Shown here piece by piece: positions 48,363-57,976 of a DNA stretch of 64,000 nucleotides. The stretch is from Trichothermofontia sichuanensis B231. Its GTDB lineage: Bacteria > Cyanobacteriota > Cyanobacteriia > B231. The number at the start of each line of letters is the position of its first letter. Position 1 is the first letter of the stretch. The DNA lies in contig NZ_CP110848.1 in NCBI RefSeq assembly GCF_026240635.1, forward strand, positions 2,234,501-2,298,500, written 5' to 3'. Below the pieces are notes generated by a model. That model made no database searches, had not been told where the DNA came from, and saw only the letters and a program-made list of their open reading frames with translations. The position numbers and the translations under genes were made by a program.

Positions 48363-50609
48363 CTATGCGATCTCGCTGCCATCCAGCCGGCGTACCGCCA
48401 CGATCGCGGGTTTCGGCGGATCATTAGCGGCTTTACCGGGCCAGTTGGAGCCGATCGGAACTTGCCGGGATTGGAGCAATTCCTCACCCGCTAGGGTTCG
48501 CAAGGCAAAGGGGCGGGTTTCCGCGGCCAGATCACGGCGGGTACCATTGAGTTCCCCTGGGTGCTGGATGGCCAGGAAGAGGGTTTTCTGATCGCGGGTG
48601 AACCAGGGACCACAAATTTCGCACTCCATTGGCCCATAACCGAATAGGTAGGCATTGCCAGCCTGAGGCCCCTGGGTGGGAATCATCCAGACCGAGTTAT
48701 TCCCGAACAGGCCCCGCAGGTTCGACTGGCTAATCGGTTTGCCTTCCTTATCCAACCGGCCCGCTGGCACCGCCCGATTATGCTTATCTGTGGACATATC
48801 CGTGACCATCCACAGATTGGCCTTGGCGTCAAACAGCAAGTTATCGGGATTGGAGAAGCCAGCACCCCCTTCTGCCGGTTCACCGCCCATTGCCAGCATG
48901 GCCCACCGAAACGTCATTGCTGCCGGATTATTTCCATCCTCCATCAACTTCATCAGCCAGCCATGCTCATAGGCTTTGCCGTCGGGTCCCCGGAAAATGC
49001 GTAAATCGGGGCTGCCATCACTGCTACTGGGCGATCCAGAGGTGAAGGCAATAAACAGCGTCCCATCAGGACGGAGGTCGGTATCTTCGGGACGGGCGGT
49101 GCAGGTGGCCCCGGCGGCGTTAGCAGCAAAATGGGCATCGATCAAAATTGCCCCTTGTTTTTCACTGGCTGTGCCGGTGTAGAGATCCCCTAGGGTGCGG
49201 AACTGCTGCCGGAAGGCGATCGCCTCCTCATCCTTAGTAGCACGGAAGAACCCCCCGTCCGGGCGCTGGGGCAGGGGAATCATCCCGCCCGCATGGATAC
49301 TGGGTAAATCGGGATTGACGGGTGTATCGGGTTTGAGCGCAATCCAGCGACCAGTCCCGTCGGGGTTAAACTTAGCAGCATAGAGCATCCCCTGGCTAAA
49401 GAGGCGGGAATTACCCTTATCCTGGGGATTCCGCACCGTCTCAGCACTGACAAACTTATAAAGATGTCCCCCCCGACGATCGCACCCGGAATAACAAGCC
49501 AGCGGTTTCCCCGCCTCGGCCCGTACCGCGATCGCTTCATGGCGGAACCGTCCCAACCAAGTATGTTTGGTGCCGTAGTCATTGGGATTGGCCGGATCAA
49601 TTTCCACCAACCAACCGTACTTATTACCCGCTAGCCCAAAGACATTGCCCAGCCCCAGCAAATCTTCTTCAGTGATATTGAAGGGCTTGGTACTGGGAGC
49701 AAATGAACTGCCATCGGCATGGACCGGTTCTGGGACAAAGTCCTGATAATTTTCCTCAGCACTAAACATCGTGCCCCAGGGGGTTGTCCCGCCCGCACAG
49801 TTATTGCAGGTGCCAATGATGCGATCACCCAGGCGATCGTCATACCCCTGTTTGTTTGCTTTTGTAAATATCGCCACCGCTGGCCCAGTTGTCTTGAGAT
49901 ACCGCCCGTCCTTCAGACCTGAAATCCCCGTCACCCGGCGATCATTCGGTCCCGGACTGCGTACCCACCGTCCATCCGCCGTGCGCCGTAGGGTCATCAC
50001 CCCAATCCCCATGTCCGTCATCGCGGCTTCACAGACGGCCCGCACCATTTGTTTGGTGGGATCCGTGTCAGCTAACGCAAATGCATCCAGCCCGCGATCG
50101 CCGCCGAGTGTTTTGAGTGCCGCCTTTAAGTCCTCAAAGGGTAGCGCTTGGCCAATGACCCTTGCATAAGTTTCCATCCAGGGGATCGGGCTAATGTATT
50201 CAAAGTTAATCGTCAAAAGCCCCTGGTTTGGTCCCGTCTCTAGTAAGGCCAGAAAATCATTGTTATAACCAACCCGCGAGTCGCCCAAGCGATCGCCCCA
50301 AGCCGCGACCACATCATAGGTAAATCCTTCCGGCAAAACCACATCATCCTGAACCTGGAAGGTTCGATAGGCAGCCAGATCACCAGCCCTCTCTCCGTCT
50401 CCGTCTGTGGGCAGGGGCATCACCCCCCGAATGGGTCGGAAAGGCAAGTGAGCTGAGGTAGCTGCCTCGGCCTTGCCGCCATCCAAGCTGAACGAAGTGT
50501 TGGGTAGCAGGGTCCGCAGCGGAGTGGCGGATTTTTCGGCAAGCGTTAGCGCAGTAGCCCCAGCCGATGCGCCCAAGAAGGCGAGAAAATGTCTACGTTT
50601 GAGGGTCAT
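48363..50609 (-). CDS. phoX: PhoX-family alkaline phosphatase
   Basis: This predicted Tat-exported, calcium- and iron-dependent phosphatase (DUF839 family) frees phosphate from organic phosphates outside the cytoplasm. At 748 residues it is long but within the family range. The N-terminus LKRRHFLAFLGASAGATAL carries the twin-arginine motif. Family motifs include VGYNNDFLALL, LLTINFEYISP, GTCNNCAGGTTPWGTMFSAE and WLVEIDPANP. The last quarter, with NPDNLLFDAKANLWMVTDM, is typical of the propeller. Such genes are normally induced by phosphate limitation; I did not see a clear Pho box upstream. Confidence 0.94.
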   Translation of the reverse strand: MTLKRRHFLAFLGASAGATALTLAEKSATPLRTLLPNTSFSLDGGKAEAATSAHLPFRPIRGVMPLPTDGDGERAGDLAAYRTFQVQDDVVLPEGFTYDVVAAWGDRLGDSRVGYNNDFLALLETGPNQGLLTINFEYISPIPWMETYARVIGQALPFEDLKAALKTLGGDRGLDAFALADTDPTKQMVRAVCEAAMTDMGIGVMTLRRTADGRWVRSPGPNDRRVTGISGLKDGRYLKTTGPAVAIFTKANKQGYDDRLGDRIIGTCNNCAGGTTPWGTMFSAEENYQDFVPEPVHADGSSFAPSTKPFNITEEDLLGLGNVFGLAGNKYGWLVEIDPANPNDYGTKHTWLGRFRHEAIAVRAEAGKPLACYSGCDRRGGHLYKFVSAETVRNPQDKGNSRLFSQGMLYAAKFNPDGTGRWIALKPDTPVNPDLPSIHAGGMIPLPQRPDGGFFRATKDEEAIAFRQQFRTLGDLYTGTASEKQGAILIDAHFAANAAGATCTARPEDTDLRPDGTLFIAFTSGSPSSSDGSPDLRIFRGPDGKAYEHGWLMKLMEDGNNPAAMTFRWAMLAMGGEPAEGGAGFSNPDNLLFDAKANLWMVTDMSTDKHNRAVPAGRLDKEGKPISQSNLRGLFGNNSVWMIPTQGPQAGNAYLFGYGPMECEICGPWFTRDQKTLFLAIQHPGELNGTRRDLAAETRPFALRTLAGEELLQSRQVPIGSNWPGKAANDPPKPAIVAVRRLDGSEIA

Positions 50610-50786
50610 AACCAGTGATCAATCGAGCGATAGGTCAGTATTCAAATCTTCCTGACCTACGCTACTCCGCAACCGTTAATGTCAGGTAATCCAGAGGTTA
50701 ACGGAACAATTTTGGGGCAAATCCGGTTTTCCTTCACCTCAGTTTTTCACCTCAGTTTTCCTAGCCTGGCAGCCCTCGCGTTACGC

Positions 50787-53192
50787 TTAGGTAGGTTCTT
50801 CCGCATCACTCAAGTCACCAGCAAAGGGATCAATGTCAAATGCCGCCGGGGGATCCTCGCCTTCTAGGGCATCGGGGACCTCCAAGAGGTTGGCAAAATC
50901 TTCGGAGGCCGATTCATCAAATAAGGCAGCCAGAGGATCGTAGTTATCAGGAGCCGGTGCCGACTCGGCTTCAGACATTGCTGTTGGGATAAAGTCCTCA
51001 ATCTCAGCCTCAGCCATCGCTGTATCTGAGAATAGGCCCGAAAGATCAGCCGCGGCGGCTGGTACGTCGGCTGGTTCTGAGATCGCTCGCTTTTCTGCGA
51101 TTTCCGCTGACACTTCCGCTCCTGTCCAGTCCTCGACATCCCCAGCGGGGGCGACAGTGGGCATTTCGGTTTCATCGGGGAATAGGGTGGCATCAAACTC
51201 TGCAAAAGTGGCATCTGCACCTAGATCGCGATCACCAGAAGGGCTGGCCGCCGCTGGCGGGGCGATCGGCGTTGTGGCTGGGGTCTCTTCCTTGAAAGGA
51301 TCCAGGAAAGCATCCGCCGCTGGACTTGCCAGGTCGATCGCGCCGAGATCTTCGCCCGATTGCTCGGATTCATCCGCAAACAAACTCGGATCAAATTCCT
51401 CAAGCAGTTCAGAGGTTGCCAGGGGCGAGGTGGGCATCTCTACTTCTGCAAGCCAGTCCGGAGTGGCCGCCGCCTCAACCGCTTCCCAGGGATCTGGTTG
51501 GGCTTGTGTATCGGCAAAAGCTGACAACTCATCCCAATCCGGTTCAGCCGATTCCGGGGGAGGGGGAGCAGTCGGGATCGGCTCCAACTCACTCGGCTCA
51601 GGCGATAAAGCAGCTTCATCCGCCTGTAGCAGGGCATCCACTAACGCATCGGTGGCCAGTTCAGGACTGGTTTCTGGACGACTGATTGTGGTCTCAAAGC
51701 CAGCCCCGGCGGTTGCGGCCATATCTGACATTAAACGCCAATCGGTTTCTGGTTCGATCGGGGCTTGGGGTGCCAGTTCCGCTTCCCATGCAGATTCCAG
51801 CCCCGCTTCCAGTTCTGCTTCCACCTCTGATTCAGGGGTAACCGCTGGTTCTGACTCTAACCCCAGATCAAGGCTTACTTCAGGACTGACTTCGGGGGAC
51901 ACTTCGGCAATTCCTTCGGGGACCGCCAGCGCCTCTGATTCTAGCCCCAGACTGCCCGTTTCTAGGCCCGTTTCTAGGCCCGTTTCTAGGCCCGTCTCCA
52001 AACTGGTTTCCAGTGGTTCACCTTCAGGTTCGGTTCCAGGTTCGACGATCGCGGGTTCGGTTTCCAGCCTGAATGCGGTCTCAGGTTCAGCGGCGAGTTG
52101 GGATTCTGGCTCAACAATCCCTAGCTCTTGCAGCCAGCTATCGTCTACCAGATCAGCCGTTTCAGCGAAGAAGTCTTGATCGGGAATCATGTCGGCGGCA
52201 GGCGGTTCCATCCCTACTTGCCAGGGTTCTGCAACCGTTTCTGGGGCTGGGGGTTCCGGTGTCGGTGGGGAAGGTTCCTCCGCCTGAATAACAGTTTCCT
52301 CAGAAAATTCTAATTCTGGAGCCACGGGGGATGGCGGGGCTGCTGCTTCCTGAGAAGATTCCTGGACAAAGGTTTCCTCATCAAACCCCAGATCTGCCCC
52401 AGCACTGGCTAACTCACGGGCTGCTGCTTCCACTGCTTCTGGGCTGACGGCTAAGTCTTGGGGTTCGCCGAAGAGTTCATCCATTGCGATCGCTGCCGCC
52501 GCTTCGGTTTCCTCCGTAGGCGGAGTGGGTAGAGACAGATCTGCTACGTCCAGTTCTGGCTCTTGGCTTTGAATGAAAGTTTCTTCCTCAACGCTGTCTA
52601 CGATCGGTTCCGCTTCGATCGTGGTCGCCTCTTCGGCATCGAGCAGCGGTGGGGCAGCGATCGGCGGCACAGTTTCAACCGGTGGCGGGGCGATCGCTGC
52701 GGCTTCTAAAGCCACCCCAAGCTCAGGCTCTGTTGCCGGCGTCTCAGGCATGACGGGGGGTTCGGACAACGGTCCCCGCTCTGCGAGCGTCGCTGGGGCG
52801 GGAGACACGCTCGACACCGGTGTTGTCGGCCATTGACCAGATTTACCAAACGCCTCCAGCCAGGTACTCAGGAACATTTGCAGGTTGGCCAAATTATCTT
52901 GAATGACCTGACATCCCTCCCGCACCTGATCACTGTGGAGGGTCCCCAGGGCTGCGTAGGTCTCATGGGAGAAGATATCGCTGCTTACATCAGTTGTAAC
53001 AGTACCGGCCAGCACATCAATACGAGTTTGAATCTGTGGCCCTGCTGTGCCATTATTGGCGGTTGCAGAGGCGTGATCAGGGGTTAGCCGGGTGGTGATC
53101 GTCAATTCGATCGCCTCAGTGAAGGCAAGTTGGAGCGCCTCAGCGACATTACCTGCCCGAATGAGTTGTTTGAAGTCGTCGCTTGCTGCCAT
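50787..53192 (-). CDS. Large acidic low-complexity protein
   Basis: This 801-residue protein has a compact N-terminal domain of about 135 residues (MAASDDFKQLIRAGNVAEAL and SDQVREGCQVIQDNLANLQM). A tail of about 650 residues rich in E, A, P and S is probably disordered and highly acidic. Short repeats are clear in the tail: LETG three times and EVSP twice. The DNA underneath has a 12-bp tandem repeat at 51955-52002. No signal peptide or membrane segment is seen. I recall similar N-terminal domains in cyanobacterial proteins of unknown function but cannot name the family. The gene is divergent from the VWA/PP2C pair. Confidence 0.75.
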   Translation of the reverse strand: MAASDDFKQLIRAGNVAEALQLAFTEAIELTITTRLTPDHASATANNGTAGPQIQTRIDVLAGTVTTDVSSDIFSHETYAALGTLHSDQVREGCQVIQDNLANLQMFLSTWLEAFGKSGQWPTTPVSSVSPAPATLAERGPLSEPPVMPETPATEPELGVALEAAAIAPPPVETVPPIAAPPLLDAEEATTIEAEPIVDSVEEETFIQSQEPELDVADLSLPTPPTEETEAAAAIAMDELFGEPQDLAVSPEAVEAAARELASAGADLGFDEETFVQESSQEAAAPPSPVAPELEFSEETVIQAEEPSPPTPEPPAPETVAEPWQVGMEPPAADMIPDQDFFAETADLVDDSWLQELGIVEPESQLAAEPETAFRLETEPAIVEPGTEPEGEPLETSLETGLETGLETGLETGSLGLESEALAVPEGIAEVSPEVSPEVSLDLGLESEPAVTPESEVEAELEAGLESAWEAELAPQAPIEPETDWRLMSDMAATAGAGFETTISRPETSPELATDALVDALLQADEAALSPEPSELEPIPTAPPPPESAEPDWDELSAFADTQAQPDPWEAVEAAATPDWLAEVEMPTSPLATSELLEEFDPSLFADESEQSGEDLGAIDLASPAADAFLDPFKEETPATTPIAPPAAASPSGDRDLGADATFAEFDATLFPDETEMPTVAPAGDVEDWTGAEVSAEIAEKRAISEPADVPAAAADLSGLFSDTAMAEAEIEDFIPTAMSEAESAPAPDNYDPLAALFDESASEDFANLLEVPDALEGEDPPAAFDIDPFAGDLSDAEEPT
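51955..52002. repeat. 12-bp tandem repeats inside the acidic protein gene
   Basis: Three exact copies of CCCGTTTCTAGG and a fourth diverged copy lie in frame, encoding repeated LETG on the minus strand. Slippage would change the length by multiples of four residues without a frameshift. Confidence 0.8.
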
Positions 53193-53987
53193 GAGGTGTC
53201 ACCCAAATCGTTGTGCAATAGCGTTATGTTGCCAGTGAGGTTAGCAAACTTACTGAAAAACGCCCCCTGTTGCGATATCCATCAGTTGGGTAGTCGCAAC
53301 GACTAAGCCCTAACCGAAATACTCGCCATTGACGATCGCAGTACGATGCCACAAGCGCATCGCCAAGCCCCTAGATTGTGCCCCCTAAGATAACAGAGTT
53401 TTTTCAGCGGTTCGCCCTAGGTTAGAAATTTTTCATGCAGGCTCCCCCTACAGCCTTACAGCCTTAGCAGACCCGGGGTCATCCCAGTAGGGTTATCCTA
53501 GCTCTATCCTCAGTTTTGCCAGCATTTAAGCGATTGCGCAACGGGAAATAAATTCCCCGACTAGCCTCAGGATTGGGGGACCCATTGTAAACATTTAAGT
53601 AGGTTGGCTGTCATCAAACCTAAAGAGCCTCATTCCCTTGATTGGCTGACCAAACTCGGACTGTCCTCACCCCCACCCCTCGCCCAGAGCAGACGAGGCG
53701 CTCATCGAAGCAGGGATTGCGGTTCAAGTCCCTTCTCTTTTGTCAGGGAAGGGATTGAGGGATGAGGGGTAAAGCAAAGTCCCTTCGCCCTTAGTGGGAG
53801 AAGGGATTGAGGGATGAGGGGCAAAGATTTATTAGTCAACCCGGCGCAGAGGGCCTTGCTTCCTGCTGACCTCACTGCTCACGTAGCCCACAGCGCATGA
53901 AGGCAGTGGGGAGGGAAGGGGGCGCGATCGTTTGCGGGAAATGGCGTAATAAAATGGCAGCAGTAGAATTTTCCGTGGGGGAAGGGG
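53193..53987. repeat. Long divergent gap with GC-rich repeats
   Basis: These 795 bp carry no supported gene. Positions about 53668-53820 hold two or three diverged core-repeat units (CCCTTCTC and CCCTTCGCCC hairpins, each ending GGGATGAGGGG). The segment 53817-53880 matches 36151-36212. Upstream, 53193-53660 shows nothing that I recognise; it must include the promoter of the acidic protein gene. Confidence 0.5.
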
Positions 53988-54644
53988 ATGCCCGTCGGAT
54001 TACCGGAGTTTGTTGACAACCCAGAAAACCGCTGTCCTGTGATTCTGCTCTTGGACACCTCCAGTTCCATGTCCGGGGAACCGATTCAGGCATTGACGCA
54101 GGGTTTGCAAGTATTTCGGGACGAGGTGCAACGGGATACGAAGGCAGCCTTGAGTGTGGAGGTGGCGATCGTGCGTTTTGGCCCTGTCCAACTTTTGCAG
54201 GATTTTGTGACGATCGAACACTTTAATCCGCCCACTTTGGTAGCTGAGGGTTATACCCCGATGGGGGAGGCGATTAACTTTGCTCTAGATCTGCTGGAAG
54301 GCCGTAAAGAAATCTACAAGGCCAATGGCATTCAGTATTATCGCCCCTGGTTATTTCTGATTACCGACGGTGCCCCGACAGACAGTTGGCAGGCGGCGGC
54401 GGCCCGCATCCGGGAAGGGGAGGCCAATCGCAAGTTTTGCTTCTTTGCCGTGGCGGTGGAAGGGGCTGATATGGAAACGCTGCGCCAGATTGCCCCCCCG
54501 GAACGCCCGCCGATCTTACTCACTGGGTTACAGTTTCAACCCTTGTTTGTCTGGCTCAGTACCTCCATGAAGCGAGTATCGAGTGCGAAGGTGGGGGAAG
54601 CCGTTGCCTTACCCCCGGTCGGTTGGGGTCAAATTACCACCTAG
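53988..54644 (+). CDS. VWA-domain protein (TerY-like)
   Basis: This 218-residue protein is almost wholly a von Willebrand A domain. The metal-site motif is DTSSSMSGEP (about 23-32), with the threonine in GYTPMGEAIN and the aspartate in LITDGAPTDSW completing the site. This is the TerY type. The gene is followed after 9 bp by a PP2C-type phosphatase, the usual TerY-P pairing known from bacterial genomes. In those loci a helix-hairpin-helix protein kinase normally completes the set. The ribosome-binding site GGGGAAGGGG lies just before the ATG. Cytoplasmic. Confidence 0.9.
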   Translation: MPVGLPEFVDNPENRCPVILLLDTSSSMSGEPIQALTQGLQVFRDEVQRDTKAALSVEVAIVRFGPVQLLQDFVTIEHFNPPTLVAEGYTPMGEAINFALDLLEGRKEIYKANGIQYYRPWLFLITDGAPTDSWQAAAARIREGEANRKFCFFAVAVEGADMETLRQIAPPERPPILLTGLQFQPLFVWLSTSMKRVSSAKVGEAVALPPVGWGQITT

Positions 54645-54653
54645 GAGTCACGT

Positions 54654-55445
54654 GTGAGTTGGACCACCATTGCCCGATCGGCGATCGGGACCCGTCACCA
54701 AGACCAGCAGCTCCCCTGCCAGGATGCGGCGGCGGTACGGGTCCTGGGCGAGGTGGCGATCGGGGCCGTGGCGGATGGCGCCGGCAGTGCAGCCCTAGCG
54801 GATGTGGGGGCCAAGTTGGCAGTGGACACGGCGGTTCACTCCCTGAGCCGCACGGAAATCTGGTGGCAACGGCGGCAATTGTCCTGGTCAGCCCTACCGG
54901 AATTTCCCTCGACGGATCTTCTGCATCGGCTCTTTAGTAAAGCGGCCCAGCGGGCACTGCGGACCCTGGCGCGACAGGCTCAAGTTAATGACTGTGCTTT
55001 AGACGACTTGGCTTGTACCCTCTTAATGTTTCTTGCAACCCCGCGCTGGCTGGCCGCGATGCAAATTGGGGATGGGTTTATTGTCGTGCGCAGCCCGGAA
55101 CAGAGCTATCATCTGCTGTTCCAACCGGATAAGGGAGAATTCGCGAATCAAACGAGTTTTTTAACGTCACCCGGTGCGATCGCCACGATGCAGGTGCGCC
55201 TGTGGGCCGATACACCGCTCTTCATTTGTGCGGCAACCGATGGCATAGAGCGCGTCGCCATTCGCTTTCAGGATTGGACCGCCTTCGCACCCTTTTTCCA
55301 GCCCTTCGAGGCTTATCTTGAGGAAGCCCTTACTCCCGAACCGGATGACACTTATCTGGTCAACTTTTTGACTTCCGATCGCCTCAATGCCCGAACCGAT
55401 GACGATAAAACCCTCCTCCTCTGCCGCTATCAAACTAAGGCTTAG
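54654..55445 (+). CDS. PP2C-type protein phosphatase (TerY-P-associated)
   Basis: The 263-residue protein has the PP2C pattern RHQDQQLPCQDAA, then VAIGAVADGAGSA with the metal-binding aspartate, and ATDGIERV near the C-terminus. It should dephosphorylate Ser/Thr residues. The start is GTG 54654 with AGGAG upstream, 9 bp after the VWA gene. The kinase that normally belongs to this phospho-switch is not in the next 8 kb; the following gap contains two mobile-type repeats. Confidence 0.88.
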   Translation: MSWTTIARSAIGTRHQDQQLPCQDAAAVRVLGEVAIGAVADGAGSAALADVGAKLAVDTAVHSLSRTEIWWQRRQLSWSALPEFPSTDLLHRLFSKAAQRALRTLARQAQVNDCALDDLACTLLMFLATPRWLAAMQIGDGFIVVRSPEQSYHLLFQPDKGEFANQTSFLTSPGAIATMQVRLWADTPLFICAATDGIERVAIRFQDWTAFAPFFQPFEAYLEEALTPEPDDTYLVNFLTSDRLNARTDDDKTLLLCRYQTKA

Positions 55446-55535
55446 GCATTCACTTTTTGGTTTTCCAGAGCTTATGGGTCTCTAGAATTCATTCCACACA
55501 AAAGTATAAAGGTAGGCTCTCCTGAGATTGGGGTG

Positions 55536-55638
55536 TATAGTCATTGCCATTTAGGCTGAAACAGCCTCCTCACCCCCAACCCCTCTCCCCCTGTGGGAGA
55601 GGGGCTTAGGCATCTCTTTCTAATCTGAAATCACTATA
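55536..55638. repeat. MITE-like repeat, family A copy 3 (subtype I)
   Basis: The 103-bp element has TATAGTCATTGCCATTTAGG at the left and the complement of TATAGTGATTTCAGATTAG at the right. The core hairpin is CCCTCTCCC/GGGAGAGGG. It lies in the direction opposite to copy 2 and shares its second end. Confidence 0.7.
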
Positions 55639-55674
55639 ACAGTACGAAAAGCTATAAATTAAGGAACTAAGATG

Positions 55675-55717
55675 CTGAGTTTATAGTGGGGCGCGTAGTG
55701 TCCCACCATAAACTCAG
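55675..55717. repeat. Palindromic element, family C copy 2
   Basis: This copy of the palindrome at 26979-27023 has a few unmatched bases in the arms and the same GTA loop. Flanks match too: GATG or AATG before and AAGARCC after, which suggests the element is about 50 bp. Confidence 0.65.
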
Positions 55718-55831
55718 AAGAACCCAAAGGTACTAAGGTACTAAGAATAGAAGGTTAAATTGTAATAACACCGGTTAGGACTGGGAAGGTAATGTGGTAC
55801 TGTTCCCAAAAGTCCTTTTGGCACTCCTCCT

Positions 55832-57721
55832 ATGACTATCGCTTCATCACCCGTCCCGAATTTAACAGCGGTGCGGGCTGCGGCTGGATTTCTCGCAGAC
55901 GAAACTGCACCAACGATCGAGGCGGGTTTTGAGTTCTTATTTACGCGATCGCTGGAGTTTCGCCAGGAGACCATTTATTTTATTATCGTCGATCGCTTTC
56001 ATGACGGTAATCCCGATAATAACGCGGGACCGAATCCCCAACTGTTTGATCCAACTCGGCAACACTGGGGTAAATACTGGGGTGGGGATCTCCAAGGCAT
56101 TGTTGATAAACTCGACTATCTTAAGGCCCTTGGCGTTACGGCCATTTGGGTTTCTCCTTTGTTTGAGCAAGTCGAGGATTTACAATTCGATCGGGCGGCA
56201 ATGCATGGTTATTGGACGAAGGATTTCAAGCGCATTAACCCCCGTTTTCTAGGCCGTGATGAAGATAACTCTCTATTCAGTTGTACAGTTTTCGATACCC
56301 TGATCACTGAGATGCACAAGCGGGGGATGAAGCTGATCCTGGACATTGTGTGTAATCACAGCAGCCCCGATGTCAACGGCCATAAAGGGGAATTGTATGA
56401 CAATGGCCAATTAATTGCCGATTTTTACAACGATGTGAATCACTGGTACCACCACAATCCCGAGATTACGGACTGGAACAATCCAGAGCAGATTTTGTAC
56501 TATGAACTGTCGGGATTAGCAACCTTTAATGAAAGTAATCCTGACTATCGAAATTATATTAAAACAGCGATTAAGCAATGGCTAGATCGTGGCGTTGATG
56601 CTCTACGGGTTGATACGGTCAAACACATGCCCCTCTGGTTCTGGCAGGAATTTATGGCTGACATTCAAACCCATAAACCTTCAGTCTTCGCCTTTGGGGA
56701 GTGGGGGTTTTCCAAACCCCAGGATCGTCAATCAACCCACTTTGCCAATCGGTCTGGGATGTCGATTCTGGACTTTGGCTTGTGTGATGCGATTCGGGAA
56801 GTCTTGGCCTGGGATGCGCCGGGTGGTTTTGAACGGGTTCAGGCTATCTTTGACCAGGATCATGTCTATGATACGGCGAGCGAACTGGTGACCTTTGTCG
56901 ATAACCACGACATGCCGCGATTTTTGAGTCTCAATCCTGATGGCGATCGCCTACGCCTTGCCGTTGGTTTAATCATGACCTGTCGCGGTATCCCCTGCAT
57001 TTATTACGGTACTGAACAATATCTATATGACAATACCCACGGCGGCAATGATCCCTATAACCGCCCGATGATGACCCGTTGGGATACTGATACCCCCCTG
57101 TTTAAGGACATCCAACAATTCTCAAAACTACGCCGTTTAAATCCCGCCGTCTCCCTGGGAAGCCAGCAGCAGAAGTACGTTAGTGCGGATGTATTTTGCT
57201 ACGTGCGTCGCTATCGAGATTCCCGTTGTTTCGTGGCCATGAATAAAGGTAACCCCATCACGATCAATATCCCCCAGACAGACCTTCAGGATGGCGAGTA
57301 TTTCTGCATGGTCACCAAGCGGCGCTTTGAAGTGCAACAAGGGGCCTTACGCGGCTTGAGTCTGGGACACCATGAAATGATCGTCTTGAGTAACATTGGC
57401 GATCGCGTCAAAGGGACGACGATCGTCCGTGCCCAACTTAATGGCGTGTCCACCCAAATGGGGGAAAGCATTGTGGTCGTGGGGGACTGTCCGGAACTTG
57501 GCAATTGGGACATTGCCAAAGCGTACCCTTTGGAATATATCAACCCCAATACCTGGTTTGGCGAAATCCCGTTTACAGCGAGTGCGGGGAAAGCCATTAC
57601 CTACAAATATGCGATTCAAAGAGAAGGTCAAGCCCCCGTCTATGAAGACTTAGTCTGTCGACGCTGGATTCTAGCTGCAAGCGGCACGGTTAAGTGGAAA
57701 GATAGTTGGTCCAGGGTCTGA
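55832..57721 (+). CDS. Alpha-amylase family glycosidase with C-terminal CBM20
   Basis: The 629-residue protein has a GH13 barrel with ETIYFIIVDRFHDGNPDNN and DIVCNHSS. The catalytic nucleophile lies in GVDALRVDTVKHMP, the acid in VFAFGEWGF, and FVDNHDM supplies the third acidic residue. After a beta-rich domain C, residues about 525-629 form a starch-binding CBM20 (VVVGDCPELGNWDIAKAYPL). This layout resembles cyclodextrin glucanotransferases and related amylases. No signal peptide is seen, so it would act on internal glycogen. Start ATG 55832. It ends in a convergent gap with ccsA. Confidence 0.93.
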   Translation: MTIASSPVPNLTAVRAAAGFLADETAPTIEAGFEFLFTRSLEFRQETIYFIIVDRFHDGNPDNNAGPNPQLFDPTRQHWGKYWGGDLQGIVDKLDYLKALGVTAIWVSPLFEQVEDLQFDRAAMHGYWTKDFKRINPRFLGRDEDNSLFSCTVFDTLITEMHKRGMKLILDIVCNHSSPDVNGHKGELYDNGQLIADFYNDVNHWYHHNPEITDWNNPEQILYYELSGLATFNESNPDYRNYIKTAIKQWLDRGVDALRVDTVKHMPLWFWQEFMADIQTHKPSVFAFGEWGFSKPQDRQSTHFANRSGMSILDFGLCDAIREVLAWDAPGGFERVQAIFDQDHVYDTASELVTFVDNHDMPRFLSLNPDGDRLRLAVGLIMTCRGIPCIYYGTEQYLYDNTHGGNDPYNRPMMTRWDTDTPLFKDIQQFSKLRRLNPAVSLGSQQQKYVSADVFCYVRRYRDSRCFVAMNKGNPITINIPQTDLQDGEYFCMVTKRRFEVQQGALRGLSLGHHEMIVLSNIGDRVKGTTIVRAQLNGVSTQMGESIVVVGDCPELGNWDIAKAYPLEYINPNTWFGEIPFTASAGKAITYKYAIQREGQAPVYEDLVCRRWILAASGTVKWKDSWSRV

Positions 57722-57723
57722 GG

Positions 57724-57968
57724 TACAGCTTTTACCTCAATCATAAAGTACAGATTTACTTGGGTAGGATGGGGGTAGTCCACAGGTGTGGCCTTCACCC
57801 TTAATCCCTCGCCGGCTCTGGGAGAGGGATTGAGGGTGAGGGTTGCCTTCTCCCCACTTGGGAGAAGGGGTTGGGGGATGAGGGCCGCCGGTAGGATCCA
57901 GATCCAAACCTTAATGGTGTACTGAGTAAATTAGGTAAAGGCTGTAAGTAAATTAGGTAAAGGCTGTA
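57724..57968. repeat. MITE-like repeat, family B copy 3, with duplicated right end
   Basis: The left end is TACAGCTTTTACCTCAATC; the right end is the complement of TACAGCCTTTACCTAATTTA at 57946. The last 22 bp (57925-57946) are exactly repeated at 57947-57968. The core carries two hairpins as in copy 1. Confidence 0.65.
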
Positions 57969-57976
57969 ACTTGTAA

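Larger units (their letters stand above)
55446..55831. other. Gap between the phosphatase and amylase genes
   Basis: These 386 bp contain the MITE-like copy at 55536-55638 and the palindromic copy at 55675-55717. The tail repeats CAAAGGTACTAAGGTACTAAG. The rest is AT-rich, probably the amylase promoter. Confidence 0.5.

Noticed and set aside
51955-52002. Regularly spaced repeats as a possible CRISPR array
   Set aside because: The units are only 12 bp without spacers and keep the reading frame of a protein, so this is a coding minisatellite.
51157-52179. 340-codon serine-rich open frame antisense to the acidic protein gene
   Set aside because: The repetitive E/P/A codons read backwards give Ser/Gly/Ala runs. 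The minus-strand gene has a folded N-terminal domain and the better start.
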